Positions 62,168 through 64,000 of a stretch of DNA of 64,000 nucleotides are shown here, piece after piece. The notes beneath the pieces were generated by a model. That model was not told the origin of the DNA. It saw only the letters and a list, made by a program, of their open reading frames with translations, and searched no databases. How positions within the stretch are numbered: position 1 is the stretch's first letter; each line of letters opens with the position of its first letter. The translations under genes were made by a program, and so were the position numbers. Source of the DNA: Rossellomorea aquimaris (lineage in GTDB: Bacteria > Bacillota > Bacilli > Bacillales > Bacillaceae_B); contig NZ_JAIVAT010000008.1 of NCBI RefSeq assembly GCF_020172085.1, positions 186,001 through 250,000 of the forward strand, read 5' to 3'.

Positions 62168-62977
62168 ATGACATTGAAAAAAACACTGACGATCGCCGGT
62201 TCCGATACAAGCGGGGGCGCAGGGATCCAAGCCGATCTTAAAACCTTCCAGGAACACGGCGTATATGGGATGACGGCCCTCACCACTGTCGTGACGATGG
62301 ACCCGAACAATCACTGGCACCACAACGTTCATCCCCTATCCATCGATACATTAGAAGCACAATTGGAAACGGTCCTGTCTGTCGGGATTGATGCCATGAA
62401 GACCGGGATGCTTGGCACCGTTGAAATCATCGAGCTTGCAGCGAAAAAAATCGATGCATTTGGACTCGATAAAGTGGTCATCGACCCTGTTATGGTATGT
62501 AAAGGAGAAGATGAGGTCCTTCATCCTGAAACAACTGACGCCATGAGAGAACATCTGTTACAGCGTGCCACCGTTGTAACTCCTAACCTGTTCGAAGCGG
62601 GTCAGCTTGCCCAGACAGTCCCGATCAAAACCATCGACGATATGAAGGAAGCAGCGAAGAAGATCCACGACCTTGGCGCAAAAAACGTCGTCATCAAAGG
62701 CGGGAAACAATTACGTCACGATAAAGCTCTCGATTTATTCTATGACGGAAACGAATTCACTCTTCTTGAAGAAGAAAAAGTAGAAACGTCGTATAACCAC
62801 GGTGCAGGATGTACCTTCGCAGCAGCCATCACAGCGAACCTTGCAAACGGACAAGACGTGAAGGAAGCAGTTCAGAACGCCAAGTCCTTCGTCACATCCG
62901 CCATCAAACACGGCTTCAAACTGAACGAATACGTTGGACCCGTTATGCACGGAGCTTACAACCGATTCGAAAAATAA
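62168..62977 (+). CDS. pdxK: Pyridoxal/hydroxymethylpyrimidine kinase (ThiD-like)
   Basis: Ribokinase-like kinase of 269 residues in the ThiD/PdxK family. Motifs are S-D-T-S-G-G-A-G-I-Q-A-D (about 8-19) and the anion hole region N-H-G-A-G-C-T-F-A-A-A-I (about 209-220), the GAGC form typical of Bacillus PdxK (ywdB). It phosphorylates pyridoxal and, in B. subtilis, has HMP kinase-like ancestry. AGGAGGA precedes the ATG at 62168; the frame is open 33 codons further up without a start signal. Confidence 0.92.
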   Translation: MTLKKTLTIAGSDTSGGAGIQADLKTFQEHGVYGMTALTTVVTMDPNNHWHHNVHPLSIDTLEAQLETVLSVGIDAMKTGMLGTVEIIELAAKKIDAFGLDKVVIDPVMVCKGEDEVLHPETTDAMREHLLQRATVVTPNLFEAGQLAQTVPIKTIDDMKEAAKKIHDLGAKNVVIKGGKQLRHDKALDLFYDGNEFTLLEEEKVETSYNHGAGCTFAAAITANLANGQDVKEAVQNAKSFVTSAIKHGFKLNEYVGPVMHGAYNRFEK

Positions 62978-62987
62978 TGCCCATACC

Positions 62988-63028
62988 GGTGCCAGGCGCG
63001 AAACAGCCATTTCGTGTCTGGCCCTTTT
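62988..63028 (+). terminator. Terminator after pdxK
   Basis: GCCAGgCgCGAAA / TTTCGtGtCTGGC stem with a CAGCCA loop and a TTTTTTT tail. It resembles the GTGCC(A/T)GGCAC-type repeats of element R. Confidence 0.85.
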
Positions 63029-63031
63029 TTT

Positions 63032-63044
63032 GAGGGACGGACCT
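63032..63044 (+). repeat. Copy of the GAGGGACGGACCT motif
   Basis: Exact 13-mer immediately after the pdxK terminator. Confidence 0.8.
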
Positions 63045-63176
63045 TATCTTGAGGCCAATCTTCCATCAAATCACCCTTCCACCATCCCCAATCATACTTT
63101 TCGCAATCACTCATGAATTTTAGTAAGATAGTACATAATGGTTATGAGTCTTTTCTGTATTTAAGGAGGAAAAAGA

Positions 63177-63524
63177 ATGGAACCAATTAAGATTGCCGAT
63201 GTCCAGGGCATCATCACCCAGCTTGCACGGCAGGACGTTTATATACATTTAGAAACCACCAATGGAGCCTATGCCTCCCACTTTAATGAAGGCTTCTTCT
63301 CAGCCGGAGCGTACATCCGCAATGCGAAAGTCAACTATGAGCACGGAAAGATCATCGGGGACGGACCTTACCGTGTTGGCCTGAAGATTGAGCTCGGATG
63401 GATTTATGCCGAAGGACTGACACATTATGAGCTTGATGAACACGGACGCCTGCTGCTTGCCGGTCATGGCGGGGACGGGAAACTAGCCGTCGCCCTTGAA
63501 ATCAGTCCGACACCTTTTAACTAA
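63177..63524 (+). CDS. yojF: YojF family protein
   Basis: A 115-residue protein of the DUF1806/YojF family, which is always paired with bshB2. Recognisable segments are H-L-E-T-T-N-G-A-Y-A (about 27-36) and G-D-G-P-Y-R-V-G-L-K (about 59-68). AAGGAGG precedes the ATG. Role unknown, but linkage to bshB2 (32 bp downstream) suggests a part in bacillithiol biology. Confidence 0.92.
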   Translation: MEPIKIADVQGIITQLARQDVYIHLETTNGAYASHFNEGFFSAGAYIRNAKVNYEHGKIIGDGPYRVGLKIELGWIYAEGLTHYELDEHGRLLLAGHGGDGKLAVALEISPTPFN

Positions 63525-63555
63525 CTTGAACTCATATATAAAGGAGAGGTCACTA

Positions 63556-64000
63556 ATGGAAAAAGAAAGACAGGTACTGGTCATCTTCCCTCATCCAGAT
63601 GACGAGGCATTCGGTGTATCCGGGACGATATCCACGCACGTGAACAATGGAACGCCCGTCACGTATGCATGCCTCACGTTAGGTGAAATGGGGAGAAACT
63701 TAGGAAATCCGCCCTTCGCGACCCGGGAATCGCTTCCTTTAATCCGGAAGAAAGAACTGCAGAAAGCAGCCAATGTGATGGGGATCAAGGATCTCCGCAT
63801 GATGGGATACCGTGATAAGACTCTAGAATTTGAAAACGATGAAAAGCTTTCAAATATGGTGACGGAGCTGATCGAAGAACTAAATCCGTCCCTCATCATC
63901 ACATTCTACCCGGACTACTCCGTCCATCCGGATCATGAAGCAACCGCAAGAGCTGTCGTACGTGCCGTCCGTCGCCTACCGAAGGAATCAAGACCAAAGC
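63556..64000 (+). CDS. bshB2: Bacillithiol biosynthesis deacetylase BshB2 (right end cut off by window)
   Basis: Zinc LmbE/PIG-L-type deacetylase that removes the acetyl group from GlcNAc-malate in bacillithiol synthesis; BshB2 is the second, partly redundant enzyme in bacilli. The first 148 codons are present: F-P-H-P-D-D-E (about 11-17) holds the zinc ligands H, D and the catalytic Asp, and H-P-D-H-E-A-T (about 124-130) the third ligand region. AAGGAGAGG precedes the ATG at 63556. The C terminus lies beyond 64000. Confidence 0.94.
   Translation, partial: MEKERQVLVIFPHPDDEAFGVSGTISTHVNNGTPVTYACLTLGEMGRNLGNPPFATRESLPLIRKKELQKAANVMGIKDLRMMGYRDKTLEFENDEKLSNMVTELIEELNPSLIITFYPDYSVHPDHEATARAVVRAVRRLPKESRPK

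Noticed and set aside
63358-63370. GGGACGGACCTTA inside yojF as a further copy of the interspersed motif
   Set aside because: Only about 11 bp match, and the bases encode the conserved G-D-G-P-Y of the YojF family, so the resemblance is probably chance.

Overview
The window is a chromosomal segment of a low-to-moderate G+C, endospore-forming member of the Bacillaceae. Sporulation and germination genes (spo0F, spoIIR, rsfA, cwlJ, gerQ, a YhcN/YlaJ-type lipoprotein, a PBP2d-type penicillin-binding protein), bacillithiol synthesis (bshB2), coproporphyrin-dependent heme synthesis (hemQ) and a gene order closely following the B. subtilis stretch from atp leftwards to ywd all point there. The species cannot be named from the sequence alone. 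The right-hand part carries an exact 16-bp ParB-binding parS palindrome, which fits an origin-side position.

Layout, left to right. (1) 1-10.6 kb, minus strand: head of the atp operon (atpB, atpI, atpZ-like), upp, glyA, ywlG, rpiB, a chemotaxis receptor not expected in this synteny block, ywlE (protein-arginine phosphatase), mntP, ywlC, ywlB, spoIIR. (2) 10.8-16.3 kb, minus: prmC, prfA, a sporulation-type lipoprotein, tdk, rpmE, rho. (3) 16.8-25.6 kb: glpX, murZ, tal, fbaA, spo0F, with divergent ywjG, then pyrG (with a complete CTP-sensing attenuator) and rpoE. (4) 25.9-37.2 kb: a fatty-acid / branched-chain acyl-CoA degradation cluster (icmF, a TetR regulator, two acyl-CoA dehydrogenases, hydroxyacyl-CoA dehydrogenase, thiolase, FadF-like iron-sulfur oxidoreductase), with FadR-like palindromes upstream. 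(5) 37.5-45.3 kb: cardiolipin synthase, uvsE, a small XapX protein, argS, ywiB, an extra epimerase-like gene, speB-speE. (6) 45.7-57.3 kb: PBP2d-type pbpG, ywhD, a site-2 protease, a tautomerase, ywgA, ywfO, a DUF1450 protein, rsfA, lipL, pta, hemQ. (7) 58.1-64 kb: cwlJ-gerQ, DUF423, ywdI, a Cys-rich mini-protein, ung, a DUF4230 protein, a general stress protein with a sigma-B-like promoter, pdxK, yojF and the start of bshB2.

The coding part is a conserved core-genome block. The unusual content lies between genes. At least five families of small repeats are interspersed: (i) arrays of 5-9 short motifs phased at 20-21 bp (two DNA helical turns), with different motifs at different loci (2.34, 10.66, 13.49, 22.46, 48.04 and 54.06 kb); (ii) a 125-bp hairpin element, tandem at 0.94 and 47.77 kb and nested inside another element at 57.5 kb; (iii) a GC-rich ~120-bp palindromic element at 16.4, 57.4 and probably 57.8 kb, with a 25-bp collapsed remnant at 25.75 kb; (iv) a 13-14 bp motif AGGTCCGTCCCTC with about a dozen copies, mostly in terminators and once inside prmC; (v) an ~85-bp element present twice around an acyl-CoA dehydrogenase. 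No tRNA, rRNA, CRISPR array, prophage or transposase gene was seen.

The phased arrays are my main candidate for an undescribed system. They share architecture rather than sequence, cannot encode a repeated peptide because 20- and 21-bp steps alternate, and all lie between genes.
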